The notes: a model not told the origin generated them from the sequence alone. Positions 7,887-18,936 are shown, counted from the first letter of the stretch. The stretch is DNA of 64,000 bases from Sphingomonas sp. Mn802worker (GCF_000382485.1 NZ_AORY01000002.1:62001-126000); one strand, 5' to 3'. Numbers and translations are program-made.

Positions 7887-9215
7887 TCACACGATCCAGC
7901 TGACCACCAGGCACGCGGTCGCGGCGAACGTCGCTGCGGTCGTGGTCCAGCCGACGATGTTCAACAACGCGCCATTGCGCCGCTCCCCCATCATGCCGCG
8001 ATCGTTGGTCATCAGCATCATCATGAGCAAGAGCGGCGGGACCGAGAAGCCCTGCACGATCCCCGATACGACCAAGGCGCGCATCGGATTGAAGCCGAGG
8101 AAATTGAGCCCCGCCGCCACGATCGTCACGAGCAGAATGACGCCGTAGAACAGCTTCGCCTCGCGCGGCCGGTGGTGCAGCGTCCCCTTCTCGCCCAGCC
8201 CTTGCACCAGGTCATAGGCCGCGCCCGTCGTCATCACCGGAATCGCGAGAAAGCCGACGCCGACGACGCCGAGCGCGAACAGCCATTTCGCCCATGCGCC
8301 GGCCAGCGGCTCTAGCGCCTGCGCCGCCTGCGCCGCGCTGTCGATCTGCGCGATGCCTTGCGGATGGAGCGTCGTCGCGGTGGACAGGATGATGAAGTAG
8401 AGGATGATGTTGGCGAAGACCATGCCGACCATCACGTCGCGCCGCGTCCGCGCGAGCTCGCGTCGGCTCGCGCCGCGACGTTGCCTGGCGGTCAGCTTGC
8501 CCTCGTCGATCTGCTCCTCGACCTCCTGGTTCGACTGCCAGGTGTAGACATAGGCCGACAGCGAGGTGCCGATGCACGCAACGATCATGGCAAGGAAATC
8601 GGACGAGAAACGCACCTGCGGCGCGACCGTCGCGCGCAGCACCGCCGACCAGTCGGGCCGACCCAGGATCGCGGCCGCGACATAGGCGAACAGCGCCAGC
8701 GTCAACCAGCGGAAGATGCTGCGCAGCAGCGCGTAGCTGCCGAACAGCTGGAACAGCACCACGCCCACCGCCACCGCGACGACGATCGTGGGCACGGGGA
8801 CCGGGACGAGCAGGTTGAGCGCGGCGCCGACCCCGCCCATGTTCGCCGCCGCCTCAATCACGTTGCCGGTGAACGCGCCGAGCATCAGCGGATACAGCAG
8901 CCAGCGCGGGTAGCGGTCGCGCACCGCGGCGAACAATCCCTTGCCATAGACCCGCCCGAGTTTTGCCGAGAGATAGGTCACGACGAACATCATCGGCAGC
9001 AGGACCGGCGCGATCCACAGGAACGCGAGGCCGAACTTCGCGCCTGCGCTGGCGTAGGTGCCGATCGCGGAAGGATCGTCGTCGGCGGCCCCGGTGATGA
9101 CGCCGGTGCCGAGCACGCGCAGCGCGCCGCCCTTGCGCGGTTTGGGCGCGTCTAGTTGATGGGGTGTCGCACCGGCCGCCTGCTGCATCTCACCCCCGCC
9201 TGATCCATCAGCCAA
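7887..9215 (-). CDS. Nramp-family divalent metal transporter with divergent site motifs
   Basis: A 442-residue protein with about 11 hydrophobic helices in the Nramp (LeuT-like) pattern. The first unwound helix carries DDPSAIGTYASAGAKFG where canonical Mn/Fe transporters have DPGN, and the sixth has CIGTSLSAYVYTWQSNQEVEEQ where the canonical MPHN metal-binding methionine would be. This DDPS subgroup is widespread in proteobacteria, but its substrate is poorly established. A basic loop (around 245-265) lies after helix 6. Start uncertain between codon 1 and the ATG at codon 10. Manganese or iron should not be assumed. Confidence 0.8.
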   Translation of the reverse strand: MADGSGGGEMQQAAGATPHQLDAPKPRKGGALRVLGTGVITGAADDDPSAIGTYASAGAKFGLAFLWIAPVLLPMMFVVTYLSAKLGRVYGKGLFAAVRDRYPRWLLYPLMLGAFTGNVIEAAANMGGVGAALNLLVPVPVPTIVVAVAVGVVLFQLFGSYALLRSIFRWLTLALFAYVAAAILGRPDWSAVLRATVAPQVRFSSDFLAMIVACIGTSLSAYVYTWQSNQEVEEQIDEGKLTARQRRGASRRELARTRRDVMVGMVFANIILYFIILSTATTLHPQGIAQIDSAAQAAQALEPLAGAWAKWLFALGVVGVGFLAIPVMTTGAAYDLVQGLGEKGTLHHRPREAKLFYGVILLVTIVAAGLNFLGFNPMRALVVSGIVQGFSVPPLLLMMMLMTNDRGMMGERRNGALLNIVGWTTTAATFAATACLVVSWIV

Positions 9216-9253
9216 ACTGCGCCGCGGCGGCTTGGTTCAGAACGGCTGATGCA

Positions 9254-9670
9254 TCAAAGCAGCGCGAGCTCGACCAGCCGCCCGACCAGTACCGGCGGCA
9301 TCGCGGCGACACCGTCGCCCGCGTCACCGCTCAGGTCCCCGGGGGCCTCGTGCGCCTCGAGATAGCGCCAGCCTTGATGCGCGCGGCGCGGGCGGGCGTG
9401 GATCAACTGGAAAGCGGGCGACAGGTGGATCGCGACGCGTCCCCCTTCCGCTTCGCCGAACCCCGTGATCGGCGAGCGTGCGACGAGCTGGTGCTTGATG
9501 ATCCAAAAGAGCGAGCCGCGCCCCGCGACCTCCTCGTGACGCTTGGGCAGGTAGCGCGTCGTCAGAAACAACTCGCCCGCCGCCGCGCGCGCCTTCAGCC
9601 GATCGGTCAGGACATCGAGGCTTGCCGCGCCGAACGCGACCTTGGTCAAGTGCAGTGGCGGCAGGGACAT
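9254..9670 (-). CDS. DUF1489 family protein
   Basis: A 138-residue soluble protein; the ATG giving MSLPPLHLTKVAFG is the usual family start, so an upstream 15-codon extension is rejected. Conserved family features are LTTRYLPKRHEEV, GSLFWIIKHQLVARSPI and the HLSPAFQLI strand. Members are confined largely to Alphaproteobacteria and have no known function. It lies 16 bp after mgtE on the same strand and may be cotranscribed. Confidence 0.85.
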   Translation of the reverse strand: MSLPPLHLTKVAFGAASLDVLTDRLKARAAAGELFLTTRYLPKRHEEVAGRGSLFWIIKHQLVARSPITGFGEAEGGRVAIHLSPAFQLIHARPRRAHQGWRYLEAHEAPGDLSGDAGDGVAAMPPVLVGRLVELALL

Positions 9671-9686
9671 AGGCCGCCGATGTGGG

Positions 9687-11117
9687 TCAGCCCGACAGCC
9701 CCCACAAGGCCGCAAGACCCAGGAACGACAGGAACCCCATGACGTCGGTCGCGGTGGTCACGAACACCGCCGAGGAGACCGCGGGGTCGACGTTGGCCTT
9801 GTCGAGCGCGACCGGCACGATCACGCCGACCAGCCCCGCGACCACGCTGTTGATCATCATCGCGATCGCGAACACGATCGACAGCTGCAGGTGGCCGAGC
9901 ACGAGATAGCTGCCGACCGCGCCGACCGTGCCGAGTGCGACCCCGTTGGCGAGCGCGATGCGAAATTCGCGGAACAACATGCGCAGCGTGTTGGAACTGG
10001 TCAGCTGGTTGGTGGCGAGTGCGCGCACCATGACGGCGAGCGTCTGCGTCCCCGCATTGCCGCCCAGTGCCGACACGATCGGCATCAGCGCGGCGAGCAG
10101 GGCGAAGCGCGCGATCTCGCCCTGGAACAGCCCGACGACCGAGGCCGACAGAATCGTTGCGCCCAGATTGACCACCAGCCACGCGACGCGCGTGCGCACC
10201 GTCAGCCGGATCGGCTCGTTGATGTCGCCTTCGCCTGCGCCCGACAGCCGCAGCACGTCCTCGCCGGCCTCCTGCTGGATGATGTGGACGATGTCGTCGA
10301 CGGTGATCATGCCGACCAGCCGCCCAGAGCCGTCGACCACCGCAGCGGAAATCAAAGCGTATTTCTGAAAGCGGAGCGCGACTTCCTCCTGGTCCATGTC
10401 GACCGGGATCAGTGTCTGCTCGCGCTGCATGACGTCCGCCATCGCAATGTCGCGCGGGGTGCGCAGGATCCACGACAATGCGCAGGTGCCGACCGGCTTG
10501 TGGCTCGGGTCGACCACGAAGATTTCCCAGAAATCGGTTGTCAGCTCGTCATGCCCGCGCAGGTAATCGAGCGCGTCGCCGACGGTCCAATGCTCGGGCA
10601 CCGCGACCAGATCGCGCTGCATCAGGCGACCGGCGGTTTCCTCGGGATAGGACAGCGCCTCCTCGATCGCGGCGCGGTCGTCGGGCTCCATCGCGCGCAG
10701 GACCTCGCGCTGGTCCTCGACGTCCATGTCCTCGATGATCGCGACGGCGTCGTCGGTGTCGAGCTCGCTTGCGATATCGGCGACCTGCCGCGCGTCGAGC
10801 GCGTCGATCAGCGCCTCGCGGACATAGTCGTTCATTTCAGCGAACACGTCGGCGTCGAGCTGGTCGGCAATCGCGGCGGCGAGGTCGCGGCGGCGGTCCT
10901 CGGGCGTCAGCTCGAACAGGTCGGCGATGTCGGCGGGGTGGAGCGGTGCGACCAGCGCGCGCGCGGCATCGACGTCGCCCGCCTCGACCGCGTCCAGCAC
11001 CGCGTCGACGAAGGCGGGTTTCAGCCGATCGTCCTCGTCCAGCTGGTTCGTTGCGGCGGGGTCACCTTGTTCGATGACCTCTTCGCGTTCGAGGTCGGGA
11101 AGCTCGGTCTCGCCCAT
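9687..11117 (-). CDS. mgtE: Magnesium transporter MgtE
   Basis: A 476-residue protein with the full MgtE order: an acidic superhelical N-domain (about 30-150), two CBS domains (about 155-290) and five C-terminal helices (about 310-475). The pore signature GNAGTQTLAVMVRALA is visible, along with GVIVPVALDKANVDPA, which contributes an Asp to the ion path. MgtE homodimers import Mg2+ and close when the N and CBS domains bind Mg2+. It is divergent from the cyclophilin gene across 154 bp. I see no M-box-like structure upstream. Confidence 0.93.
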   Translation of the reverse strand: MGETELPDLEREEVIEQGDPAATNQLDEDDRLKPAFVDAVLDAVEAGDVDAARALVAPLHPADIADLFELTPEDRRRDLAAAIADQLDADVFAEMNDYVREALIDALDARQVADIASELDTDDAVAIIEDMDVEDQREVLRAMEPDDRAAIEEALSYPEETAGRLMQRDLVAVPEHWTVGDALDYLRGHDELTTDFWEIFVVDPSHKPVGTCALSWILRTPRDIAMADVMQREQTLIPVDMDQEEVALRFQKYALISAAVVDGSGRLVGMITVDDIVHIIQQEAGEDVLRLSGAGEGDINEPIRLTVRTRVAWLVVNLGATILSASVVGLFQGEIARFALLAALMPIVSALGGNAGTQTLAVMVRALATNQLTSSNTLRMLFREFRIALANGVALGTVGAVGSYLVLGHLQLSIVFAIAMMINSVVAGLVGVIVPVALDKANVDPAVSSAVFVTTATDVMGFLSFLGLAALWGLSG

Positions 11118-11271
11118 GTCGCGTGCCTCCCTGCTGTTCGTCGACCCGCGCGCCTTATCGTTGCCTCACGCGAATGGCCATGCGTCATTTGCCCCCACTC
11201 GTTTGCCCGCGCGTTTGCCTCCCGATCGATGCGACACTAACTGTGCGCACAAGAACACGAAAGGAACCTGT

Positions 11272-11730
11272 GTGGCCGATACCTTCAACACCCTGACACT
11301 GACGCTTGATGGCGGCGACGTGACGATCCGCCTGCGCCCCGACCTCGCACCCGAGCACGTGCAGCGCATCGGCGAGCTCGCCAACGAGGGCTTCTACGAC
11401 GGCGTTCCGTTCCACCGCGTCATCCCCGGCTTCATGGCGCAGGGCGGTGACGGCGGTAACCACAACGGCACCGGCGGGTCGAAGAAGCCGAACCTCAAGC
11501 AGGAGTTCAGCAAGGAGCCGCACGTGCGCGGCACCTGCTCCATGGCGCGGACGATGGACCCGAACTCGGCCAATTCGCAGTTCTTCATCTGCTTCGACGA
11601 TGCACGCTTCCTTGACAACCAGTACACCGTTTGGGGCGAGGTGACCGACGGCATGGAGCTGATCGACGCGCTGCCGAAGGGTGAGCCGCCGCGCGAGCCG
11701 GGCAAGATCGTCAAGGCGAAGGCCGAGTAA
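11272..11730 (+). CDS. Peptidylprolyl isomerase (cyclophilin type)
   Basis: A 152-residue single-domain cyclophilin without a signal peptide, so probably cytoplasmic. Catalytic and substrate-pocket motifs are FHRVIPGFMAQGGD (the reactive Arg), the SMARTMDPNSANSQFFI stretch and a W at the position that contacts cyclosporin in human CypA. The start is GTG at 11272, with AAAGGAA 8-12 bases upstream. A longer open frame to the left lies antisense to mgtE and is not coding. It catalyses cis-trans isomerisation of Xaa-Pro bonds. Confidence 0.92.
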   Translation: MADTFNTLTLTLDGGDVTIRLRPDLAPEHVQRIGELANEGFYDGVPFHRVIPGFMAQGGDGGNHNGTGGSKKPNLKQEFSKEPHVRGTCSMARTMDPNSANSQFFICFDDARFLDNQYTVWGEVTDGMELIDALPKGEPPREPGKIVKAKAE

Positions 11731-11751
11731 GCGGGGCGGAATAATTATCTC

Positions 11752-11783
11752 CGGCCCGCCCGCTCCGGCAGGGCGGCGGGCCG
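11752..11783. terminator. Hairpin between convergent cyclophilin and LysR genes
   Basis: A perfect 9-bp GC stem (CGGCCCGCC / GGCGGGCCG) with a 14-base loop, 21 bp after the cyclophilin stop and 1 bp before the end of the LysR gene. No long T tract follows on either strand, so termination efficiency is uncertain. Confidence 0.5.
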
Positions 11784-11784
11784 T

Positions 11785-12669
11785 TCAGTCGGTGCGCAGC
11801 GTCGCGATCAACCAGTCGCGGAAGATGCGCACCGGCTTCGTCTGCAACGCGCGCGGACGGCAGACGAACCAGTAGGAATAGGGGCTCTCGACCTCCAGTC
11901 CGAACAGCCGCACCAGCCTCGGGTCGTTCGCGTCGTTGAAGTGGCTTTCGAGCATGAAAGCAACGCCCAGCCCCTGCGCCGCAGCCTCAAGCATCAGCGC
12001 ACCCGAATCGAAATGATCGATCGCCCTGGGCTCGACATCGGCGATCCCCGCGCTGTGGCGCCAGGCGGTGAAATTATCGGCCATGTCGCGGTGGATCAGC
12101 ACGCTGTGATCGGCGAGCTGTTCCGGCCTGAGCAGTGGGTCCGCCCCATCCACCAACGTCCGCGCGCCGATCGCGTACACCTTGTTGCGGTCGAGCCGCT
12201 CGGCATAGAGCGTCGGGTCGACCTCGCGCGCCAGCACGATCACCGCGTCCAGCCCCTCGCCCAGTCGCGAGATCGCGTTGCTGCCGGTGTCGACGTCGAG
12301 GTGCAACTCGGGGCGCGCCGCGCGCAGCTGCGCCAGTTTCGGGAACAGTCGTTGCGAGGCAAACAGCGGCAACACGCCGAGCCGAAGTCGCAACACCTCG
12401 CCCCCGCTGGTCATCGATTCAACCGCGTCAGACAGGCTGTCGAGCGCAGGCGCGATCGCGGCGAGCAGGCGGTCGCCATCCGCGTTGGGGGTCATCGCCT
12501 GATGCCGGCGATCGAACAACGGGCGGCCGAGGAAGCGCTCCAGCGTCTGGATACGCCGGCTGAGCGCAGGCGCCGACAGCGCGAGCTCCGTCGCCGCCGC
12601 CTTGATCGACCCCAGCCGCGCGACCGCGACGAATGCTTCGATGGCAGTAAGCGGGGGCAGGCGACGCAT
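11785..12669 (-). CDS. LysR family transcriptional regulator (GcvA-like)
   Basis: A 294-residue regulator. The N-terminal winged helix is typical: LTAIEAFVAVARLGSIKAAA, then the recognition helix region SAPALSRRIQTLERFLGRPLF (about 30-52). The effector-binding domain (about 90-294) ends with a WFVCRPRALQTKP-type stretch common in the GcvA subgroup. Target genes are not obvious, since the neighbours are convergent or point away. An inverted repeat with LysR-box geometry lies 40-62 bp upstream of its start, suggesting autoregulation. Confidence 0.9.
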   Translation of the reverse strand: MRRLPPLTAIEAFVAVARLGSIKAAATELALSAPALSRRIQTLERFLGRPLFDRRHQAMTPNADGDRLLAAIAPALDSLSDAVESMTSGGEVLRLRLGVLPLFASQRLFPKLAQLRAARPELHLDVDTGSNAISRLGEGLDAVIVLAREVDPTLYAERLDRNKVYAIGARTLVDGADPLLRPEQLADHSVLIHRDMADNFTAWRHSAGIADVEPRAIDHFDSGALMLEAAAQGLGVAFMLESHFNDANDPRLVRLFGLEVESPYSYWFVCRPRALQTKPVRIFRDWLIATLRTD

Positions 12670-12708
12670 GGCAGGTCCGTCTTGTCGCGGGAGGTGGAAG
12701 GATGTCAG

Positions 12709-12731
12709 ACGATTGTTATTTGTGCAATCGT
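12709..12731. promoter_or_regulatory. Candidate LysR-type operator
   Basis: A perfect inverted repeat ACGATTG-N9-CAATCGT, which contains the T-N11-A core of LysR boxes (TG-N9-CA). It is centred about 51 bp upstream of the LysR start codon and about 50 bp before the candidate small RNA. The position fits an autoregulatory site that could also act divergently. Confidence 0.5.
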
Positions 12732-12769
12732 AGATGACCGTTTTCGCACTTGCAACATGATCCGCTGCG

Positions 12770-12846
12770 ACGCAAAAAGAGCGGGCCTTTTAGGCATCCT
12801 CTCCTAAAAACTTTTACGGGCCGGTCATCTGATCGGCCCTTTTTTT
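12770..12846 (+). ncRNA. Candidate small RNA with C-rich loop and intrinsic terminator
   Basis: In the gap between the divergent LysR and CDC48 genes a plus-strand hairpin TTTTAGG / CCTAAAA (12788-12794 and 12803-12809) exposes an 8-base loop CATCCTCT, whose CCUCU could pair with Shine-Dalgarno sequences. It is followed by a strong intrinsic terminator, stem GGGCCG / CGGCCC (12818-12823 and 12834-12839) extended by two inner pairs, then seven Ts. No protein-coding gene lies upstream on this strand, so the terminator must end a non-coding transcript or a leader. The 5' end is unknown and I see no convincing promoter. It could alternatively be a transcription-attenuating leader of the CDC48 gene. 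Confidence 0.45.
12818..12846 (+). terminator. Intrinsic terminator in the LysR-CDC48 gap
   Basis: GGGCCG stem with CGGCCC and two further TC/GA pairs around a 4-base ATCT loop, followed directly by TTTTTTT. This is the best U-tract terminator in the window. It sits 100 bp before the CDC48 start codon rather than behind a protein gene. Confidence 0.75.
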
Positions 12847-12945
12847 CGTCTTCGTCAGATCGGCCGCTCGCGCGTGGCAAGCTCGCAATCGGGAACCCGC
12901 CGCCTATCTCCTGCGCTCGACGCTTTCGAGCGAGTGAGGGATCGA

Positions 12946-15237
<2,292 letters not shown>

Positions 15238-15244
15238 TGTTGAC

Positions 15245-15273
15245 GGGTGCCGCCGCCCGCGCGGTCGGCACCC
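15245..15273. terminator. Hairpin between convergent CDC48 and MFS genes
   Basis: An 8-bp stem GGGTGCCG / CGGCACCC with a 13-base loop lies exactly between the two convergent stop codons. It has no T tract, so it may be a weak bidirectional terminator. Confidence 0.4.
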
Positions 15274-16587
15274 TCACACCTCGGGATCGCTCCACACCTG
15301 CGCGTCGCCCTCTGGCGTGCGCAGCGCGCGTGGAGCGTAGAACAACAGTAGCAGGCACGCCGCACCTGCGGTCAGATACGGCAACGAATGCTGCACCTCG
15401 TACAGCCCGACCCCGATCGAGGGGCCGAGCACGAAGCTGGCGCCGTTGACGCTCGTCACCTTGCCCGCGACAGACCCTTGCGCCGCCGGTCCGACCGCAA
15501 GGCTCGACCCCGCGGTGAAGCCCGGCCGCGTGAAGCCGAACCCCAGGCTCGCCAGCGCATAGGCGGTCGCGATGCCGTAGAGCGAGGTCGCAAGTCCCGT
15601 CAGCGCCGTTCCCGCCGCCGCCAGCACGAGACCCGTCAGCACCAGCGCGCGGGGCTTCAGGTTGAGGAGCGGGATCAGCCCCCATTGCGCGAGCAACGCC
15701 GCGCCCGCGCCCATCATCAGCACGATGCCGGTCGGCTCCAGCGCGGCGGCGGGCGCGACGTGGAGCCGGTCGATGACGAGGAAGCCGATCGCCTGCCCCG
15801 TCATCGCCTGCGCATGCCCCATCACTAGCCCGGCGATCATCCACGCCCTGATCCGCGGGTCGGTGAAGCGCACCTCGGTGCGCCCCTCCGCGATCGCCGC
15901 GGTGACGCTCGCGCCCGACGCCTGCCCGCCGATCGAGGGATAGGCGTTGGCGGCGCCATGCACGCCGGCCTCGATACCGCGATCGTCAGGCAGCACGCGC
16001 CTGACCGTCACGAACACGATCAGCCCGAACACCGCGAACATGAATGCCGGCCCGGCAAGCCCGACCTCGAACCGGCCGACATGCCCCAGGATCAGATAGG
16101 GCGCGAGCGCCGGACCCAGGATCGTACCCAAACCGAATGCGGAGGCGAGCAGCGTCAGCGCGCGCGTCCGCTCCTCGCGCGTGGTGTCCCCCGCCACCAG
16201 CGCCTGTACCGCGGGCGGCGCGGCCGAGCCGAACGTGCCGTAGATCAGCCGCCCGAAAATAAAGAGCACGAACGCGGTCGTGCCCCCGATCCAGCCGTTG
16301 ATGCCCGCCGCCAGGAACACGCCGCACAAGGTCAGGCTGACGCAGAAGCCGCCCATGCCGAACAGGATCATCAGCCGCCGCCCGTGCCGGTCCGATCGCT
16401 TGGCCCAGAACGGCGCGGCGAGCACCCATAGCAGCGCCGAGACGGAGAAGGCGGCAGCGACCGCGCTGTCCTTTACCCCCAAAGACCGGCCGAGTGCGGG
16501 CAACACCGATTGCAGCGCGGTGTTCCCGGCCGCGATCGTCAGCATGACGAGGAACATCAGCGCGAACCGCTGGTCGAACCCGCGCTT
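15274..16587 (-). CDS. MFS transporter
   Basis: A 437-residue polytopic protein with 12 predicted helices and the MFS loop 2-3 motif, seen as the stretch FWAKRSDRHGRRLMILFG (about 60-77), plus the loop 8-9 region. The mid-protein loop (about 195-240) is long and cytoplasmic. The ATG at 16585-16587 is chosen because GGGAGGGGGAG lies just upstream. The family suggests a drug or metabolite proton antiporter; the substrate is unknown. It follows the monooxygenase-like gene by 5 bp on the same strand, so the two are likely cotranscribed. Confidence 0.85.
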   Translation of the reverse strand, partial: KRGFDQRFALMFLVMLTIAAGNTALQSVLPALGRSLGVKDSAVAAAFSVSALLWVLAAPFWAKRSDRHGRRLMILFGMGGFCVSLTLCGVFLAAGINGWIGGTTAFVLFIFGRLIYGTFGSAAPPAVQALVAGDTTREERTRALTLLASAFGLGTILGPALAPYLILGHVGRFEVGLAGPAFMFAVFGLIVFVTVRRVLPDDRGIEAGVHGAANAYPSIGGQASGASVTAAIAEGRTEVRFTDPRIRAWMIAGLVMGHAQAMTGQAIGFLVIDRLHVAPAAALEPTGIVLMMGAGAALLAQWGLIPLLNLKPRALVLTGLVLAAAGTALTGLATSLYGIATAYALASLGFGFTRPGFTAGSSLAVGPAAQGSVAGKVTSVNGASFVLGPSIGVGLYEVQHSLPYLTAGAACLLLLFYAPRALRTPEGDAQVWSDPEV

Positions 16588-16592
16588 CATGC

Positions 16593-16946
16593 CTACTCCC
16601 CCTCCCTTCGTCGCCACGCATAGCTCCGCGAGACCTGCGCGACGTGCAGGTCATAGGCGTCGTACCAGCGCCCGCGCCCCGCCTCCCGCGCTGCAGCATG
16701 GTCGGGGTGCGCGCGCCACGCAATCGCGCTGGCCTCGTCCGCCCAGTAACTGACGGTGATGCCGAAGCCGTCGTCACCGCGCGCCGCGTCGACACCGAGA
16801 TAACCGGGCTGTTGCGCGGCGAACGCGTCCATCGACGCCGCCGCGGCGGCGTAGCCGTCATGATCGGCATCGCTGCGCCAGGCGGCGAAGATCACTGCCA
16901 CCTGCCCGGTTCTCCCATGCTGCGCCGCTGTTCTATCGTCCGGCAT
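16593..16946 (-). CDS. Antibiotic biosynthesis monooxygenase (ABM) domain protein
   Basis: A 117-residue single-domain protein of the dimeric alpha/beta barrel type: VAVIFAAWRSDADHDGYAAA at the start, QPGYLGVDAARGDDGFGITVSYW in the middle (the strand-turn-strand typical of ABM domains) and WRAHPDHAAAREAGR followed by a YDLHVAQVSRSY strand. ABM domains include heme- or quinol-modifying enzymes and proteins of unknown role. The ATG giving MPDDRT is preferred over an upstream GTG-type extension. It forms a two-gene unit with the MFS transporter. Confidence 0.75.
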   Translation of the reverse strand: MPDDRTAAQHGRTGQVAVIFAAWRSDADHDGYAAAAASMDAFAAQQPGYLGVDAARGDDGFGITVSYWADEASAIAWRAHPDHAAAREAGRGRWYDAYDLHVAQVSRSYAWRRREGE

Positions 16947-17079
16947 GGCTTTGTCGATTAGGCGCTTGGGGGCGCGGCGCAACCCCGCTATGGCAGCGTT
17001 TGCGCTTCATCGAGCGTTCGTCAAACCGGGCTGCAGCGGAGCCGAGCAGCACCGATCAACGGGAGCAGTGCCTTTCCTC

Positions 17080-17688
17080 ATGCCCAGTTCGACCAACGCG
17101 ATGCGTCGCGCCCGGCCCGCCGGTGTTCCCGGACCGCTGCAGATGTTCTTTCAGGGCTTCCTGAAGCACCCGGTCATGGTCGGCTCGATCATTCCATCGT
17201 CCGACCGGTTGATCCGCAAGATGCTGGCGCCTGTCGATTGGGCGAATTGCAAGCTGTTCGTCGAATACGGCCCCGGCGTCGGCACCTTCTGCCGCCCGAT
17301 CCTGGAGCGGATGGCGCCAGACGCGACGCTGATCGCGATCGACACCAACCCGGATTTTATCCGCTACCTCGACCATACGATCACTGACTCGCGCTTCGTC
17401 GCGGTTGAGGGGTCGGCGGCGGATGTCGAGCGGATCATCGCCGAGCAGGGCCACGAATCGGCCGATTACATCCTCTCGGGACTTCCCTTCTCGACGCTGC
17501 CCGACGGGGTCGGCCCGGAGATCGCGGCCGCGACGCACCGCGCGCTGCGCAAGGACGGCGCGTTCCTGGTCTATCAGTTCAGCCCCAAGGTACGCGACTT
17601 CATCGCCGCGCATTTCACGCGCATCGACCATAGCATGGAATGGTGGAACGTGCCGCCGGCGCAGCTCTACTGGGCGCACAAGGACTGA
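17080..17688 (+). CDS. Class I SAM-dependent methyltransferase (phospholipid methyltransferase-like)
   Basis: A 202-residue protein. SAM-binding motif I is VEYGPGVGTFC (about 63-73), motif II IAIDTNPDFIRYL, and an SGLPFSTLPDG motif sits at the catalytic position, as in phosphatidylethanolamine N-methyltransferase PmtA-type and related rRNA-dimethylase-like enzymes. The N-terminal FFQGFLKHPVMVGSIIPSS stretch is typical of this group. The start at 17080 has GGGAGCAG upstream; the 45-codon extension before it is not similar to the family. It is convergent with a PLD-family enzyme, so both may act on phospholipids, but the substrate is inferred. Confidence 0.75.
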   Translation: MPSSTNAMRRARPAGVPGPLQMFFQGFLKHPVMVGSIIPSSDRLIRKMLAPVDWANCKLFVEYGPGVGTFCRPILERMAPDATLIAIDTNPDFIRYLDHTITDSRFVAVEGSAADVERIIAEQGHESADYILSGLPFSTLPDGVGPEIAAATHRALRKDGAFLVYQFSPKVRDFIAAHFTRIDHSMEWWNVPPAQLYWAHKD

Positions 17689-17709
17689 GGCGACCGGAGA
17701 CGCCGGCCG

Positions 17710-18936
17710 CTACAGCGCCTCGCTGCGGAAGTTGAGTCCGCGCGACACGGTCGGATCGAGTACGCCGACGATCAGATAGGCCGCGAACTGCTTGCTGCGC
17801 TGCCACCATCCGGTCGCCTCGGCATAGCCCTCGCGCGTGATCTCGCGCGAGTGCGCGATCTCGCCGTCGATATAGCCGCGCACCGTCGCGGCGAAATCCG
17901 CATCCTCGATCCTGAGCATTAGCTCCAGGTTGATGAACAGGCTACGCATGTCGAAATTGGCGCTGCCGATGTAGACCGCGTCGTCGACGACGTAGAGTTT
18001 GGTGTGCAGCTTGGTCGGCTGATATTCCCACACGCGCACGCCTTTTTTCAGCAAGCCGCGATAGGTGAAGCGGGCCGCCGCGATCGTGGCATTGTTGTCG
18101 GATTTCGCCGCGGTGACGACGCGCACCGCCTGACCGATCTTTCCCGCTTTATCCAGCCGGCGCAGGATTGTCGGGCTTGGCGTGAAATAGGCCGCGATCA
18201 GGTCGATCCGCTTGGCCCGCCGCATGTCATGCCGAATCGCGCGCGCCCAAGGCGACAGCCGCCGGGTCGGCCCACCGATCAGCCAGCGTAAGGACCCCTG
18301 CGTCTCGCTCCACCGCGACAGCGCACGGTTGAGGTGGCGCAGCTTGCCCTTGGGCGCCTGAACCCACTCCTCCAGCGCGTCGAAATAGCCTGCCATCCGC
18401 GACGCCGCCTCACCCTCCACCAGCAGCCCCAGGTCGCGCCATGCCTGCTCGCGCTCGGTGCCGAAATAATCGTCCTCGACGTTGAATCCGCCGGTTAGGA
18501 TGCGCGCGCGGCTCGTGCCAGCGTCGGCCAGCGCGAGCTTCTGGTGGTTACGCAACAGGTATCGCCGCCCGAACCGCGGCGAGAAGCGGCACACCGATAT
18601 GCCCGCGTCACGTAGGGAATCGAAGAAATGCACGTCGGCGTCGTCGCTGCCGAACCCGTCGACGATCAGCGCGACCGTCACCCCGCGCCTTGCCGCCTCG
18701 ATCAACGCGTCGTTGATCCGCCTTCCCGATGCGTCGTCGGCGTAAATGTAGAAGATCAGCCTGAGCGAGGTCTGTGCGCCCTCAATCAGGTCGAGCAAGG
18801 CGCGACGGCGCTCAGGCCCTTCGGTCAACAGGGTCAGGCGATGATCGTCCACCGTGACCGGCTCGATCCCTATCCCGGTTGCTTTGCTCCCGGCCGCTCT
18901 CGTTGACTTCACGACACGCTCGTCATACACAGGCAT
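17710..18936 (-). CDS. Phospholipase D-like / cardiolipin synthase family protein
   Basis: About 408 residues with two HxKxxxxD motifs, HQKLALAD in the first half and HTKLYVVD followed by IGSANFD in the second, so the active site is complete. It lacks the N-terminal membrane helices of ClsA and looks more like soluble ClsB/YbhO-type proteins. The likely reaction is transfer of a phosphatidyl group, for example cardiolipin synthesis. Two starts are possible: ATG at 18936 (chosen) or the one 8 codons upstream at 18960, which would leave only 11 bp to the divergent rpoZ start. Confidence 0.8.
   Translation of the reverse strand: MPVYDERVVKSTRAAGSKATGIGIEPVTVDDHRLTLLTEGPERRRALLDLIEGAQTSLRLIFYIYADDASGRRINDALIEAARRGVTVALIVDGFGSDDADVHFFDSLRDAGISVCRFSPRFGRRYLLRNHQKLALADAGTSRARILTGGFNVEDDYFGTEREQAWRDLGLLVEGEAASRMAGYFDALEEWVQAPKGKLRHLNRALSRWSETQGSLRWLIGGPTRRLSPWARAIRHDMRRAKRIDLIAAYFTPSPTILRRLDKAGKIGQAVRVVTAAKSDNNATIAAARFTYRGLLKKGVRVWEYQPTKLHTKLYVVDDAVYIGSANFDMRSLFINLELMLRIEDADFAATVRGYIDGEIAHSREITREGYAEATGWWQRSKQFAAYLIVGVLDPTVSRGLNFRSEAL

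Noticed and set aside
9642..11240. 532-residue plus-strand open frame
   Set aside because: Antisense to mgtE; composition and lack of motifs mark it as a shadow.
11118..11271. Magnesium (M-box) riboswitch upstream of mgtE
   Set aside because: The 154-bp gap shared with the cyclophilin gene shows none of the long conserved helices expected, and M-boxes are rare in this group.
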